A stretch of DNA of 64,000 nucleotides from Bryobacterales bacterium F-183 (GTDB lineage: Bacteria; Acidobacteriota; Terriglobia; Bryobacterales; Bryobacteraceae), in NCBI GenBank assembly GCA_016865505.2, contig AP025252.1:3968001-4032000 (forward strand), given 5' to 3'. Positions 46,714-54,867 of the stretch are shown here, piece after piece (the first letter of the stretch is position 1; every line of letters starts with the position of its first letter). The notes beneath the pieces are model-generated. The model did no database searches. It was not told where the DNA came from and was given only the letters and a program-made list of their open reading frames with translations. A program made the position numbers and the translations under genes.

Positions 46714-47596
46714 TGACGATGTCGGCCATGTAGGAACTGCGGACGAAGGGTCCGCTGAAGACTGCTTTGAAGCCGATGGAGAGGCCGAAGTCCCGATAGG
46801 CGTCGAACTGTTGTGGCGTTACGTATTCGTGTACTCTGCGATTGCGGCGGGTGGGCTGCAGGTACTGCCCTAGGGTCGCCACGTCGGTGGAGTGGGCGTG
46901 GAGGTCGCGCAGGAGTTGTTCGATTTCCTGGGGGGATTCGCCGAGGCCGACCATGGCGCCTGACTTGGTGAGTACATCGGGGCGGTAGCTCTTGGCGAAG
47001 CGGAGGACGTCGAGCGACTGCTGATAGTCGGCCTGGGGGCGCACCCAGCGGTAGAGGCGCGGGACCGTTTCCATGTTGTGATTGAAGACGTGGGGTCCGG
47101 CATCGAGGACGCGGGCGACAGCGTCCATGTTGCCGCAGAAGTCCGGGGTTAGGACTTCGACGCGGGCGTCCGGCAGGGCTTTGCGTACTTCGACTACGGT
47201 TTGTGCGAAGTGGTGCGAGCCTCCGTCGTCGAGATCGTCACGATTGACGCTGGTGATGACGACGTAGCGGAGGTTCATGTCGCGGGCCATGCGGGCGACG
47301 TGCGCGGGTTCGTTGGGGTCCAGGGTGAACTCGCGCTTCTCCGGCGAGCCTTTGGGAACGGAGCAGAAGGTACAGCCGCGGGTGCAGACGTTGCCGAGAA
47401 TCATGAAGGTCGCGGCGCCGCGGTGGAAGCATTCGTGGATGTTGGGGCAGCGCGCCGATTCGCACACTGTGTGGAGGTTGAGGCGGCGCAGATCGCGTTT
47501 GAGTTCGGTTACCGATTCGAAGTGCGTGGTGGACTTGGCGCGCAACCACTCGGGTAGGCGCGGCCGTGCCGGTTCAATTTGAACGAGGGGATCCAA
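46685..47596 (-). CDS. lipA: Lipoyl synthase
   Basis: 303 residues. The auxiliary cluster motif has Cys45, Cys50 and Cys56 (VCESARCPNIHECF) and the radical SAM motif Cys71, Cys75, Cys78 (VCTRGCTFC). The RSSY end (VRSSYMAD) provides the Ser ligand for the auxiliary cluster. It inserts sulfur at C6 and C8 of octanoyl groups on lipoyl domains. No lipB is visible. The 29-bp overlap with lnt suggests translational coupling. Confidence 0.96.
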   Translation of the reverse strand: MDPLVQIEPARPRLPEWLRAKSTTHFESVTELKRDLRRLNLHTVCESARCPNIHECFHRGAATFMILGNVCTRGCTFCSVPKGSPEKREFTLDPNEPAHVARMARDMNLRYVVITSVNRDDLDDGGSHHFAQTVVEVRKALPDARVEVLTPDFCGNMDAVARVLDAGPHVFNHNMETVPRLYRWVRPQADYQQSLDVLRFAKSYRPDVLTKSGAMVGLGESPQEIEQLLRDLHAHSTDVATLGQYLQPTRRNRRVHEYVTPQQFDAYRDFGLSIGFKAVFSGPFVRSSYMADIVNDQATTACR

Positions 47597-47616
47597 ACCG
47601 CTATTGTGGCAGCAAA

Positions 47617-48276
47617 CTAGAGCTTGCGGAGAATGGACTGTTTGCCCTTGAAGCCTGCCGCGTCAAGTTTCTGCTTCATGTCGGTGGCGGCCGCACCGGG
47701 GGTGACCGGACCGACGAGGATACGGGTGAGGCCGGGCTTGTTGGGTACGACCTCGGTGGTGGCGGCAAAGCCCTTCTTACGCATGACTTCGACGACGAGA
47801 GCAGCCTGGTCAGCCGGTAGCGCCTGGACTTGCAGGTAATGCGCGCCGCGCTGGATGGGTCCGGAGGCGGCGGCCGCTGGGGCCGGGGTCGCTTCGACGG
47901 GCTTGGCCTTTTCTTTGGCGACTTCCTTTACCGGTTCGGGCTGTTTCGGCTTTTCCTTCTCCTTGACCGGCTCGGGTTCGGGGGTCGAGGTGACGGGATT
48001 GGGCTTGGTGTCGCTCGTCGTGGGCTTGGTTTCCGTCGCGGTCGGGATCTGCGAGGGCGGAGGCGCCGCGGGCGAATCGACGATGATCGGGTTCGGGTTG
48101 GGTTGTTCTGCGGTCTTGCGGTTGTTGGCTTCGAGCGGGGGCGGGGAGCTGTTGCGGCCCACGATGTAGCCCATCGTGAAAAACACGCACAACAAAATCA
48201 CCACAATAAAAAAGACACTGAGCAGCTGTTTGTTGCCCAGTACCAGTTCGAATTCGCCGGTTTCGCTTTTAGACAT
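47617..48276 (-). CDS. SPOR-domain membrane protein
   Basis: 219 residues from the ATG at 48276 (MSKSETGEFELVLGNK). One membrane helix (LLSVFFIVVILLCVFFTMGYIVG, about 17-39), a Pro/Lys/Glu-rich linker of about 90 residues (KEKEKPKQPEPVKEVAKE), and a C-terminal SPOR domain (HYLQVQALPADQAALVVEVMRKKGF ... LTRILVGPVT). SPOR domains bind denuded peptidoglycan at the division septum; the protein likely acts in cell division or wall turnover. Confidence 0.87.
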   Translation of the reverse strand: MSKSETGEFELVLGNKQLLSVFFIVVILLCVFFTMGYIVGRNSSPPPLEANNRKTAEQPNPNPIIVDSPAAPPPSQIPTATETKPTTSDTKPNPVTSTPEPEPVKEKEKPKQPEPVKEVAKEKAKPVEATPAPAAAASGPIQRGAHYLQVQALPADQAALVVEVMRKKGFAATTEVVPNKPGLTRILVGPVTPGAAATDMKQKLDAAGFKGKQSILRKL

Positions 48277-48321
48277 CAGGACCCTGTATGCAATTCTAGA
48301 ACACAAATCACACGATATGTT

Positions 48322-48759
48322 CTACCGGGGGGTGACGGTGAGCAGGTTTTGCGTCTTCCGCCGGACGATAATTTCTTTACCGGCGGGGATGGCTACGTCG
48401 CTGGTGGCATTGAAGTCTTGATTGCGAACACGCACGCTGCCGGTGTTTTCATGCACGCTGGTGAGCGTGATGCCGAGTTCGCCGATGTAGGAATCGTCGC
48501 CGGCAAACTGCTTATTTTTATCCGCGCGGACCGCTGTGAAAATTAGGAATATCAGAACAACGGCTGTTGGTATTCCAATGCAGAGGGTCCAGCTTTGCCA
48601 GAAGTGGAAGCCTGTGGTGATGGCGTGATAGAGGCCTACGGTTGCGAGGAGGCCTCCGAGTGCTCCGGGCCAGATCCAGCCTGGGGCGCAGAACTCGTAC
48701 ACCACGCCGATGAGTCCAAGCGCGATGACTAGTAGTAACAGTGGCGCGCTAAGGGTCAT
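48322..48759 (-). CDS. NfeD-family membrane protein
   Basis: 145 residues: three helices (LLLLVIALGLIGVVYEFCAPGWIWPG, LGGLLATVGLYHAI, WTLCIGIPTAVVLIFLIFTAV), then a small OB-fold beta-barrel (IGELGITLTSVHENTGSVRVRNQDFNATSD). This is the short NfeD form, usually partnered with stomatin-like proteins or a serine protease, neither of which is seen here. May take part in membrane quality control. It overlaps the upstream SDR gene by 4 bp. Confidence 0.83.
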   Translation of the reverse strand: MTLSAPLLLLVIALGLIGVVYEFCAPGWIWPGALGGLLATVGLYHAITTGFHFWQSWTLCIGIPTAVVLIFLIFTAVRADKNKQFAGDDSYIGELGITLTSVHENTGSVRVRNQDFNATSDVAIPAGKEIIVRRKTQNLLTVTPR

Positions 48760-49496
48760 TTGGGGGGCATGCGGAGGGCACCGTCGAGGCGGATGACTTC
48801 TCCGTTGAGCATGTCGTTCTCAATGATGTGGCGTACCAGTGCAGCAAACTCTGCCGGGTCGCCGAGGCGCGACGGGTTGGGTACGACAGCGGCCATGGTT
48901 TGCTTTACTTCGACGGGAAGTGAGGCCATCATGGGCGTGTCGAAGAGGCCGGGGGCTACGGTCATGACGCGGATGCCTACTTTGGCGAGTTCACGGGCGA
49001 GAGGGAGCGTCATGCTGACAATGCCGCCTTTTGAGGCTGAGTAGGCGGCTTGTCCGATCTGGCCGTCGAACGCGGCAATGGAGGCGGTGTTGATGACGAC
49101 TCCACCTTCACCGCTTTTGGCCATAACGGCGGAAGCGAGGCGGATGCAGTTGTAGGTACCGACGAGATTGACGCGAATGACACGGTCAAAGTCATGAAGA
49201 GGGGCCGCGGAGTTGTCGCGTGACACGGCTCGTTGGGATAGCACGATGCCGGCGCAGTTGATGAGAATACGAGCCTGGCCGGCAGAGAAGGCGAAGACGT
49301 TTTCCATCTGTGCTGCGTCCGCAACGTCGGCGCGAATGTACGTGCAGCCTGTTTCTTCAGCGATTGCCGCTCCTGCTTCGTCGTTGAGGTCAACGGCGAT
49401 GACACGGCCTCCGGCAGCGGTGATCATGCGGGTACAAGCTCCGCCGAGGCCTGAGGCTCCGCCTGTAACGACTGCTAGTTTGCCTTGGATGTTCAT
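48756..49496 (-). CDS. SDR oxidoreductase (3-hydroxyacyl-CoA dehydrogenase type II/HSD10-like)
   Basis: 246 residues. Nucleotide motif TGGASGLG (about 11-18), Asp after strand 2 (VIAVDLND, NAD-preferring), INCAGI, catalytic region VINTASIAAFDGQIGQAAYSASKGG. The end MTVAPGLFDTPMMASLP and IRLDGALRM fits the HSD17B10 group that oxidises 3-hydroxyacyl-CoA. A different substrate is possible. Coupled by 4-bp overlaps to both neighbours. Confidence 0.85.
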   Translation of the reverse strand: MNIQGKLAVVTGGASGLGGACTRMITAAGGRVIAVDLNDEAGAAIAEETGCTYIRADVADAAQMENVFAFSAGQARILINCAGIVLSQRAVSRDNSAAPLHDFDRVIRVNLVGTYNCIRLASAVMAKSGEGGVVINTASIAAFDGQIGQAAYSASKGGIVSMTLPLARELAKVGIRVMTVAPGLFDTPMMASLPVEVKQTMAAVVPNPSRLGDPAEFAALVRHIIENDMLNGEVIRLDGALRMPPK

Positions 49497-50284
49497 GGAT
49501 TGACTGGTTCCACTAGTTCAATTGCGATTTTGTCGGGACCTTCAATGGTTGCGGCGCGGAGGGTCCTGCTGCCGCGGAAGGCGTGCGGCTTTTTTAGCAC
49601 CGTTGGTTTCTTGTCTTTGAGCAGGGTGTCCAGATCTTGCACTCGGAAGCCGATCTCGCCGATCGCGCGGCCGCGATTCGAGACATATTTGCGGTCGGCG
49701 GGGTAAATGATGACGTTGATGCCGGTGTTGGTGAAGGATGCCGCTGGGCCGACCTGAAAGCCCTCGTAGAAGCGTTTTTCGCGCGAGGGCTCACGACGAG
49801 GTGTGGGCATGCCCAGGTTATTGGTGTACCAGGTCCAGGCGGAGATCGGGTCCGCGCTGAAGAGGTGCAGGTGGCCGAAGCGATGGTGTCTTGCTGTGTT
49901 GAGTTCGATTAGTTCGCCATTGGGTCCAGCTACGTAGGCGTAGTAGAAGCCGGGGGTGTTGGCGAGCTTTGAGATGTCGGTGATTGGGGTATCGAATCGG
50001 GTGCCGAGAGCGAGTTGGCGTTTGTATTCGGCGGGCATATCTTCCGCACCCCAGCCGATGTGCCAGATGGCGGATTCGACCTTGGAAGGCGGAGCCTTTT
50101 TGACGCGATTGAGGAAGATCCAGACGTCTTGCGCCTGAATGGCCGGTTCGCGCCCTTCAAACAGAGCGCGGCGGCATTCGAAGCGGCTGGTGTAGAACTG
50201 GATCGCCGCTTCGGGATCGGTGACGTTCAAAGTGACGTGATGGATGTCAGCGAACGTGAAGGCGGCGATCCAGACGGCAATCAT
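49493..50284 (-). CDS. Two-domain VOC (glyoxalase/dioxygenase fold) protein, probably exported
   Basis: 263 residues. A short hydrophobic start (MIAVWIAAFTFADI) may be a leader but is brief. First VOC module: IHHVTLNVTDPEAAIQFYTSRFECRR; second: FGHLHLFSADPISAWTWYTNNLGM. His of HHVTLNV, Glu of GELIELNT, His of GHLHLF and a Glu in IAIELVEP could bind metal. Relatives catalyse glyoxalase, epimerase or extradiol reactions. Substrate unknown. Confidence 0.75.
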   Translation of the reverse strand: MIAVWIAAFTFADIHHVTLNVTDPEAAIQFYTSRFECRRALFEGREPAIQAQDVWIFLNRVKKAPPSKVESAIWHIGWGAEDMPAEYKRQLALGTRFDTPITDISKLANTPGFYYAYVAGPNGELIELNTARHHRFGHLHLFSADPISAWTWYTNNLGMPTPRREPSREKRFYEGFQVGPAASFTNTGINVIIYPADRKYVSNRGRAIGEIGFRVQDLDTLLKDKKPTVLKKPHAFRGSRTLRAATIEGPDKIAIELVEPVNP

Positions 50285-50934
50285 GCGCGTGCTTTTTTGA
50301 TGACTTCGAGGTACTGCTTGGCGCGTTCGACGAAGACTTCGTACTTGCCTTCTTTGATGGTCTGCGCGTCGATCAACTCACTGCCGACGGCCACGGCGGA
50401 GGCGCCGGCCTTGAGGAAGTCTGCGGCGGTTTCGAGGTTGACGCCGCCGGTGGGGATCATGTCGATCTGCGGGAGCGGTCCTTTGAGAGCCTTGATGTAC
50501 TTGGCGCCGCCCATGGCACTGGCGGGGAAGATCTTGACGGCGTCGGCACCGGCTTCCCAGGCGTTGACCACTTCGGTGGGGGTGAGCGCGCCGGGGAAGA
50601 TGGGCTTTGAATAGCGGCGGGAAAGCGCGATCGTCGCGGGGTTGAGATTGGGTGTGACGATGAACTGTGAGCCGGCCAGGATGCAGATGCGGCAGGTTTC
50701 GGGGTCGAGCACGGTGCCTGCGCCGAGGAGCATCTTGTCGCCGAACTTGTCGGCGAGTTTTTCCAGCGCTTGTACAGCGCCGGGTACGGTCATGGTGATT
50801 TCTGCGGAGCGGATGCCGCCCTCATAGACGGCTTCAATCGCACGGATGGCGCTTTCGGCGCTGGAGGTACGAATGATGGGGACGACACCCACTTCGATCA
50901 GGGAATTGAGGATTGCGTTCTTCGTCTGCTGCAT
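50281..50934 (-). CDS. eda: KDPG/KHG aldolase
   Basis: 217 residues. Catalytic Glu45 (SAEITMTVPG) and Schiff-base Lys134 (GADAVKIFPASAMGG) are present, as are GAGTVLD and IPTGGVN for phosphate binding. It splits 2-keto-3-deoxy-6-phosphogluconate, or a related keto-deoxy sugar acid, into pyruvate and an aldehyde. It would act downstream of the sugar-acid dehydratase at 14101-15342 if the product enters the cell (inference). Overlaps the VOC gene by 4 bp. Confidence 0.93.
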   Translation of the reverse strand: MQQTKNAILNSLIEVGVVPIIRTSSAESAIRAIEAVYEGGIRSAEITMTVPGAVQALEKLADKFGDKMLLGAGTVLDPETCRICILAGSQFIVTPNLNPATIALSRRYSKPIFPGALTPTEVVNAWEAGADAVKIFPASAMGGAKYIKALKGPLPQIDMIPTGGVNLETAADFLKAGASAVAVGSELIDAQTIKEGKYEVFVERAKQYLEVIKKARA

Positions 50935-50954
50935 GAATCCTCAATGCTATCAAG

Positions 50955-51428
50955 TTAGGCGTAGGGCATTGGCGGGGTTTTGCTGTTCAGCCGGGCGTAG
51001 ATGGTGAGGGCTCCGCGGTGGTGGGCGGTGTGGTCGGTCATACCGCTCACGATCGAGAAACGCGGTGCGCCGCCCATGATTGGGCCATCGGGCAAAGGGC
51101 TGGCCAGTTCTTCGTCGGATTTCGATCCCAAAATCGCTTTGGCATTGGCGATCGATTTGGCGAACCATTCCCGCGCGACGGCGAGAGAGGTGACCCCTTC
51201 AATGAGCTTGGCGTGGGCTTCAAAGTCCATGTCGAAGCCTTCTGGACGGAACGCGCCTTCGACAAACCAATCGATGGTTTGCGCGGCATGCGCCACCTGC
51301 TGGGCGGCTGTCATCACGCCGGGAGCAGGGGAGAAGTTGGACATCTCTTCCGTCAACTCTTTGGTAGAGGTGTTGAAGAAACGCTCGATGTTGTCGAGTT
51401 CGAGTGTGGCAACCAGTGCGAAGTGCAT
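50955..51428 (-). CDS. DinB-family protein
   Basis: 157 residues from the ATG at 51428; the frame upstream of this belongs to antisense of the TPR gene end. The DinB bundle has His47 (QVAHAAQTIDWF), His133 and His137 (MTDHTAHHRGALTIYARL) as expected metal ligands. Function unknown; relatives include thiol-dependent hydrolases/transferases. Starts 7 bp after the TPR gene. Confidence 0.87.
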   Translation of the reverse strand: MHFALVATLELDNIERFFNTSTKELTEEMSNFSPAPGVMTAAQQVAHAAQTIDWFVEGAFRPEGFDMDFEAHAKLIEGVTSLAVAREWFAKSIANAKAILGSKSDEELASPLPDGPIMGGAPRFSIVSGMTDHTAHHRGALTIYARLNSKTPPMPYA

Positions 51429-51435
51429 AAAAGTG

Positions 51436-53070
51436 TTAGTTTCCTCCTGCCGCTGCTGCGCTTGTGGCGACTGCGCCGCCGTGGAGTTGCTGCAGTCCTT
51501 CTTCCGCTTTCGCGTACGCAGGGAACTGTTCCAGCGCCGCTTGGTAGGCCTTGACGGCCCTGTCGCGCATGCTGCGCTTGGCGGCGAACTGGGCGAGCGG
51601 AATGGCAACGGGACGAGGATAGTAAGGCGGTTCCGAGTAGACCATGGCGCGTTCTTTGGTCATGGCTTTGTCGAAGAGCGTGAGGGCGCGCTTGGTACGT
51701 CCTTGAGCGGCGGCGACGTGGGCGTCGAGTTCGATGCGGGCGGTTTGGAGCTCTTCGCTAGGGGCGCGCTTGACCTTGTCGTTGAATTCCTTCATGGCCG
51801 CGTCCATGAGTTTCGCTTCGGCTGCGGCAGACTTGGCGTCACCTTTGGCGGCGAAGGCCAGGCCGCGGGCCCAATGGGTCCAGATCTGTTCGCGGGGCTT
51901 GCCGTAGGCGGGCAGGGTCTTGCCTTCGAGGATCTGATCCCAACGTTCGCCTTGGACGAGGGCGCGGAGCATAGCGAACCAGCCTTGGCGGTAGACGTTG
52001 AAGAAACCGTCGATTTGCTGGGCTTCGCGAGGATTTTCGGTGAAAGTCAGCAGGTGTTTGGCCTGTTTGATGGCCTTGTCGTACTGGCCGGAGAAGGCGA
52101 GGGACGTCGCGAGGTAGTGTACGTTGTGGCCGTGGTGGCCGCGGCCGTAGAGCTTGTCGGCCTTGATCCAGCCGAGTTCGTTTTCGGCGGCATCGCTGAA
52201 GGATTTGGCGGCATCGGCCCAGCGCCCGGTCTGCGAGTAGATATGGCCGGGCATGTGGAGGGCGTGCGGAATGTTGGGGACAAGTTCGGCGTAGCGCTCG
52301 CAACTGTGCCAGGCATCCTTGGCGAAGGTGGAGCCTTCAAAGCCGTGGATGACGTAATGGTGTACGCCGGGGTGATCGGGAGCCTCGACCATGAGTTCGC
52401 GCAGGAGCTTTACGGCGTCCATGGTGCCGGGGCGCGGTTCGTGATTGGGGAGCGTGAAGCCTCGCATGGTGTGGAGCGCGAGGTAGGTCTTGGCTTCCAC
52501 TTCGTTGGGATGCGCTTTGACGATAGCCTGCAGGCCAGCGATGTAAGCATCGTCGGGATCGATGCCGCGCGCGGGGTTACGGCGACCGTTGATGGAGGCG
52601 ATGTAAAGCTTTTCGATGTCTGTCGCTTTGCCTGCGACTTGCGCGAGGCGCTCGGCTTTCTCTGCCGCTTCAATGGCGCGCTTGGCGACGACGCGAGGGT
52701 CGCGATTGGGGCCGAAGACTTTGTTGCCGGTATCGATTTGGAAGCGGGGGCGGTAGTCACCAGCGGCGACCATCGCGACGCCCCACCACGGCATCGGCGC
52801 TTCGGGGTCCAGCTGTGCTGCTTGCAGGAAGCTGCGTTCCGCTTCGACGGCCCAGAAGGAGTGCATCTGGTTGACGCCCTGGTCGAAGAACCTTTGCGCC
52901 TCGGGGTTGGAGGTGGTGATGGCGAAGTGGACGTTCCCTTGGCCCGGCAGAAGCTGGGCCGGCAAGGACGGCGCGGTGCCGGAGGGCGGCGGCGCGCAGG
53001 CGTCCGCCTTGACCTGTGCCTGGAGGATTGCGGAACCGATACACAGACCGAAAACGGCAAGAGTACGCAT
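51436..53070 (-). CDS. Secreted TPR-repeat protein
   Basis: 544 residues from the ATG at 53070, with a signal peptide (MRTLAVFGLCIGSAILQAQ). TPR-like helix pairs occur throughout: FFDQGVNQMHSFWAVEAERSFLQAAQLDPEAP, VKAHPNEVEAKTYLALHTM, HHNVHYLATSLAFSGQYDKAIKQAKHLL, and AVKAYQAALEQFPAYAKAEEG at the end. The conserved MHSFWAVEAERSF and HHYVIHGFE, and HALHMPGHIYSQTGRW, have many His and Trp and recur in acidobacterial and proteobacterial homologues of unknown role. It lies 10 bp after the CusF-SCO fusion, so a metal-related function is possible but speculative. Confidence 0.8.
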   Translation of the reverse strand: MRTLAVFGLCIGSAILQAQVKADACAPPPSGTAPSLPAQLLPGQGNVHFAITTSNPEAQRFFDQGVNQMHSFWAVEAERSFLQAAQLDPEAPMPWWGVAMVAAGDYRPRFQIDTGNKVFGPNRDPRVVAKRAIEAAEKAERLAQVAGKATDIEKLYIASINGRRNPARGIDPDDAYIAGLQAIVKAHPNEVEAKTYLALHTMRGFTLPNHEPRPGTMDAVKLLRELMVEAPDHPGVHHYVIHGFEGSTFAKDAWHSCERYAELVPNIPHALHMPGHIYSQTGRWADAAKSFSDAAENELGWIKADKLYGRGHHGHNVHYLATSLAFSGQYDKAIKQAKHLLTFTENPREAQQIDGFFNVYRQGWFAMLRALVQGERWDQILEGKTLPAYGKPREQIWTHWARGLAFAAKGDAKSAAAEAKLMDAAMKEFNDKVKRAPSEELQTARIELDAHVAAAQGRTKRALTLFDKAMTKERAMVYSEPPYYPRPVAIPLAQFAAKRSMRDRAVKAYQAALEQFPAYAKAEEGLQQLHGGAVATSAAAAGGN

Positions 53071-53080
53071 CGTGTCGAGT

Positions 53081-53866
53081 TTAACGCAAATGTTTTTCGA
53101 CGAGATCTCGTAGCTGTTCGGGTCGGTAGGACAAGCCAGTGACGACCGCGCGTAGCTTGCGGTCAGGGTCAATAATGGCGGTGGCCGACGTGTGGGTAAT
53201 GGCGCCTTCTTCCGGCCAGAAGACGATGCCGAAGTGTTCGGCGACTTTCTGTATCGATCGTTCGTCGCCGGTGAGGAAGCGCCAGTGCTTGCCGTCGGCC
53301 CGCCAGCGATTGGCGTAGTTGTTGAGGACGGGGACAGTGTCATAGGTGGGGTCCAGGGTGATGGTGAGGATCTGCAGGCGGTCTCCGAATCTGCGGTGGA
53401 GGTACGCGGAGTTGGCGGCGAGGCGCGGGCAGACTTCCGGGAGCGGGCATCGCGTGTAGATGAAGCTGATGAGGGTTGGTTTGCGAATGTCCGAGAGGCG
53501 GACGGTTTGGCCGGTGTGGTCTGTGAGTTGGAAGTCCGGCACGAGGTCGCCGATGCGGAGAGCGTTGGTGGCTTTGGGCATCACGAAGTCGGTTGTGGGT
53601 GCCGCGAGGTCGAGCAGTTGGATGCCGGTGGCTTGAGAGCTGCCGGTGCGGAAGTCAAAGGTAATGCGGGAGCCGGGACGTAGAGTGTCCAACTGCGAGG
53701 CTGGACGAACATGGAATGGCATCACCATAGCGGGCATCACGCCGGGGATCTCGCGGTGGGATACGAGCATGACGCCTTGGGCGCGGTCGACTTCGAGCAC
53801 TAGTGCTTCGACGCGATGTTTTTGCGGCGCGAAGAAGGCGAGTAGTGCAACCCACAACAGACTCAT
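53081..53866 (-). CDS. CusF-like/SCO1 fusion: copper chaperone and thiol-disulfide protein
   Basis: 261 residues. After a leader (MSLLWVALLAFFAPQ) comes a CusF-type beta-barrel (about 18-85) with His37, Met47 and Met49 in SHREIPGVMPAMVMPF. Then a thioredoxin-fold SCO domain (from about 103): FIYTRCPLPEVCPRLA and ITHTSATAIID. The Cys pair (140 and 146) has five residues between rather than the usual three; His224 is the third ligand. It probably delivers copper to a cytochrome oxidase or keeps its thiols reduced. No oxidase is in the window. Confidence 0.88.
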   Translation of the reverse strand: MSLLWVALLAFFAPQKHRVEALVLEVDRAQGVMLVSHREIPGVMPAMVMPFHVRPASQLDTLRPGSRITFDFRTGSSQATGIQLLDLAAPTTDFVMPKATNALRIGDLVPDFQLTDHTGQTVRLSDIRKPTLISFIYTRCPLPEVCPRLAANSAYLHRRFGDRLQILTITLDPTYDTVPVLNNYANRWRADGKHWRFLTGDERSIQKVAEHFGIVFWPEEGAITHTSATAIIDPDRKLRAVVTGLSYRPEQLRDLVEKHLR

Positions 53867-54867
53867 GGTTCCACTACAGGATTAGCAGGCAGGTTGGGGG
53901 GATTGTAGCCCTGCCGGGCGAAGACGCTCGAATGGATTCGCGAACCCGGTGGGATACTGCGGCGCTGCTTGCGATAGAAAACGAACTCGCGCTTGCGAGT
54001 TGCTGCATTCCAACGGCGGAGGGGAAGCCATTCGAGGACGTTCCAGAAGCCTGTCAAGGACTCATGCAGCGTGCCGTTGGGGTCGCCTGGCGGGAGTTCT
54101 GCCTCGTTCACGAGCAGCCCGTGCTCCGCGGCCTCGCGCGCCATCCATTGCAGAGCGATGTTGGAGAGACTTGGGTCGGTGTAGCCGCCGCCGACGTCGG
54201 AGTGGACGCCGGGGAACCATACTTCTTTGCGGTCCTGCCCGGGAACGTCCCCAAAGAGATTGGTGCGAAACTTGGCGCGAACTTCGTCGATGGCGACTGC
54301 GTGACGGACGACTTCGATGCTTGGGTTATGGCGCGTGGAGGGGAAGGACTCGGGAAAGAGGCCGACTGACGCTACGGTGTCCCAAGCGCCCAAGAAGGCG
54401 ATCTTGCAGGGACGCGAGAAGGTAGAGCGGAAGCGGCCAATGGTGTCGCGATTGAACTCGTCCCGATAGGCTTTGTAGGCGTAGTCGACGAGGGGTTCGT
54501 TGCCACGCCCCAGCAAGCCGCAGCGATGCACCATGCCCGCCACCGCGCGAGCCGTGTAGGCGCCGCGGCTGAAGCCGAAGAGGTACACGCGGTCGCCTGG
54601 TTGGTAGGTGTTCATCAGGTAGCGGTAGGCGTTCTTGATGTCGTTGGTGACGCCGTAGCCGAAGCCAAGACCGCGGACCTTGCGAATGAAGGTGCGCAGG
54701 CCGCTGTGGAGTTCGGGTACGGGCACGGTGCCGACGCCGGGGTTGTAAAAGACGGTTTGCCGCATCTCATCGCGCACGAGGGCGTGGCAGAGCTTAACGA
54801 CGTTGGAACTCCGGTCGGCCAGTTCGTTGCCTGTGCCATCGCAACACAGGACGATGTTGCGGGACAT
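53863..54867 (-). CDS. DUF2235 alpha/beta-hydrolase (Tle1-like lipase domain)
   Basis: 334 residues starting MSRNIVLCCDGTGNELAD. DUF2235 motifs: CDGTGN, VFYNPGVGT, nucleophile elbow YLFGFSRGAYTAR (Ser100), FLGAWDTVASVG (Asp163) and VWFPGVHSDVGGGY (His222, Asp224). Many DUF2235 proteins are type VI secreted phospholipases (Tle1), but no VgrG, PAAR or immunity gene is seen, so a housekeeping lipase is likelier. It has 1-nt and 4-nt overlaps with its neighbours, so it is a true operon member. No signal peptide. Confidence 0.87.
   Translation of the reverse strand: MSRNIVLCCDGTGNELADRSSNVVKLCHALVRDEMRQTVFYNPGVGTVPVPELHSGLRTFIRKVRGLGFGYGVTNDIKNAYRYLMNTYQPGDRVYLFGFSRGAYTARAVAGMVHRCGLLGRGNEPLVDYAYKAYRDEFNRDTIGRFRSTFSRPCKIAFLGAWDTVASVGLFPESFPSTRHNPSIEVVRHAVAIDEVRAKFRTNLFGDVPGQDRKEVWFPGVHSDVGGGYTDPSLSNIALQWMAREAAEHGLLVNEAELPPGDPNGTLHESLTGFWNVLEWLPLRRWNAATRKREFVFYRKQRRSIPPGSRIHSSVFARQGYNPPNLPANPVVEP

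Noticed and set aside
53863-54867. Type VI secretion effector (Tle1)
   Set aside because: The domain fits, but there is no VgrG, PAAR, adaptor or immunity gene and it is embedded in a housekeeping operon.
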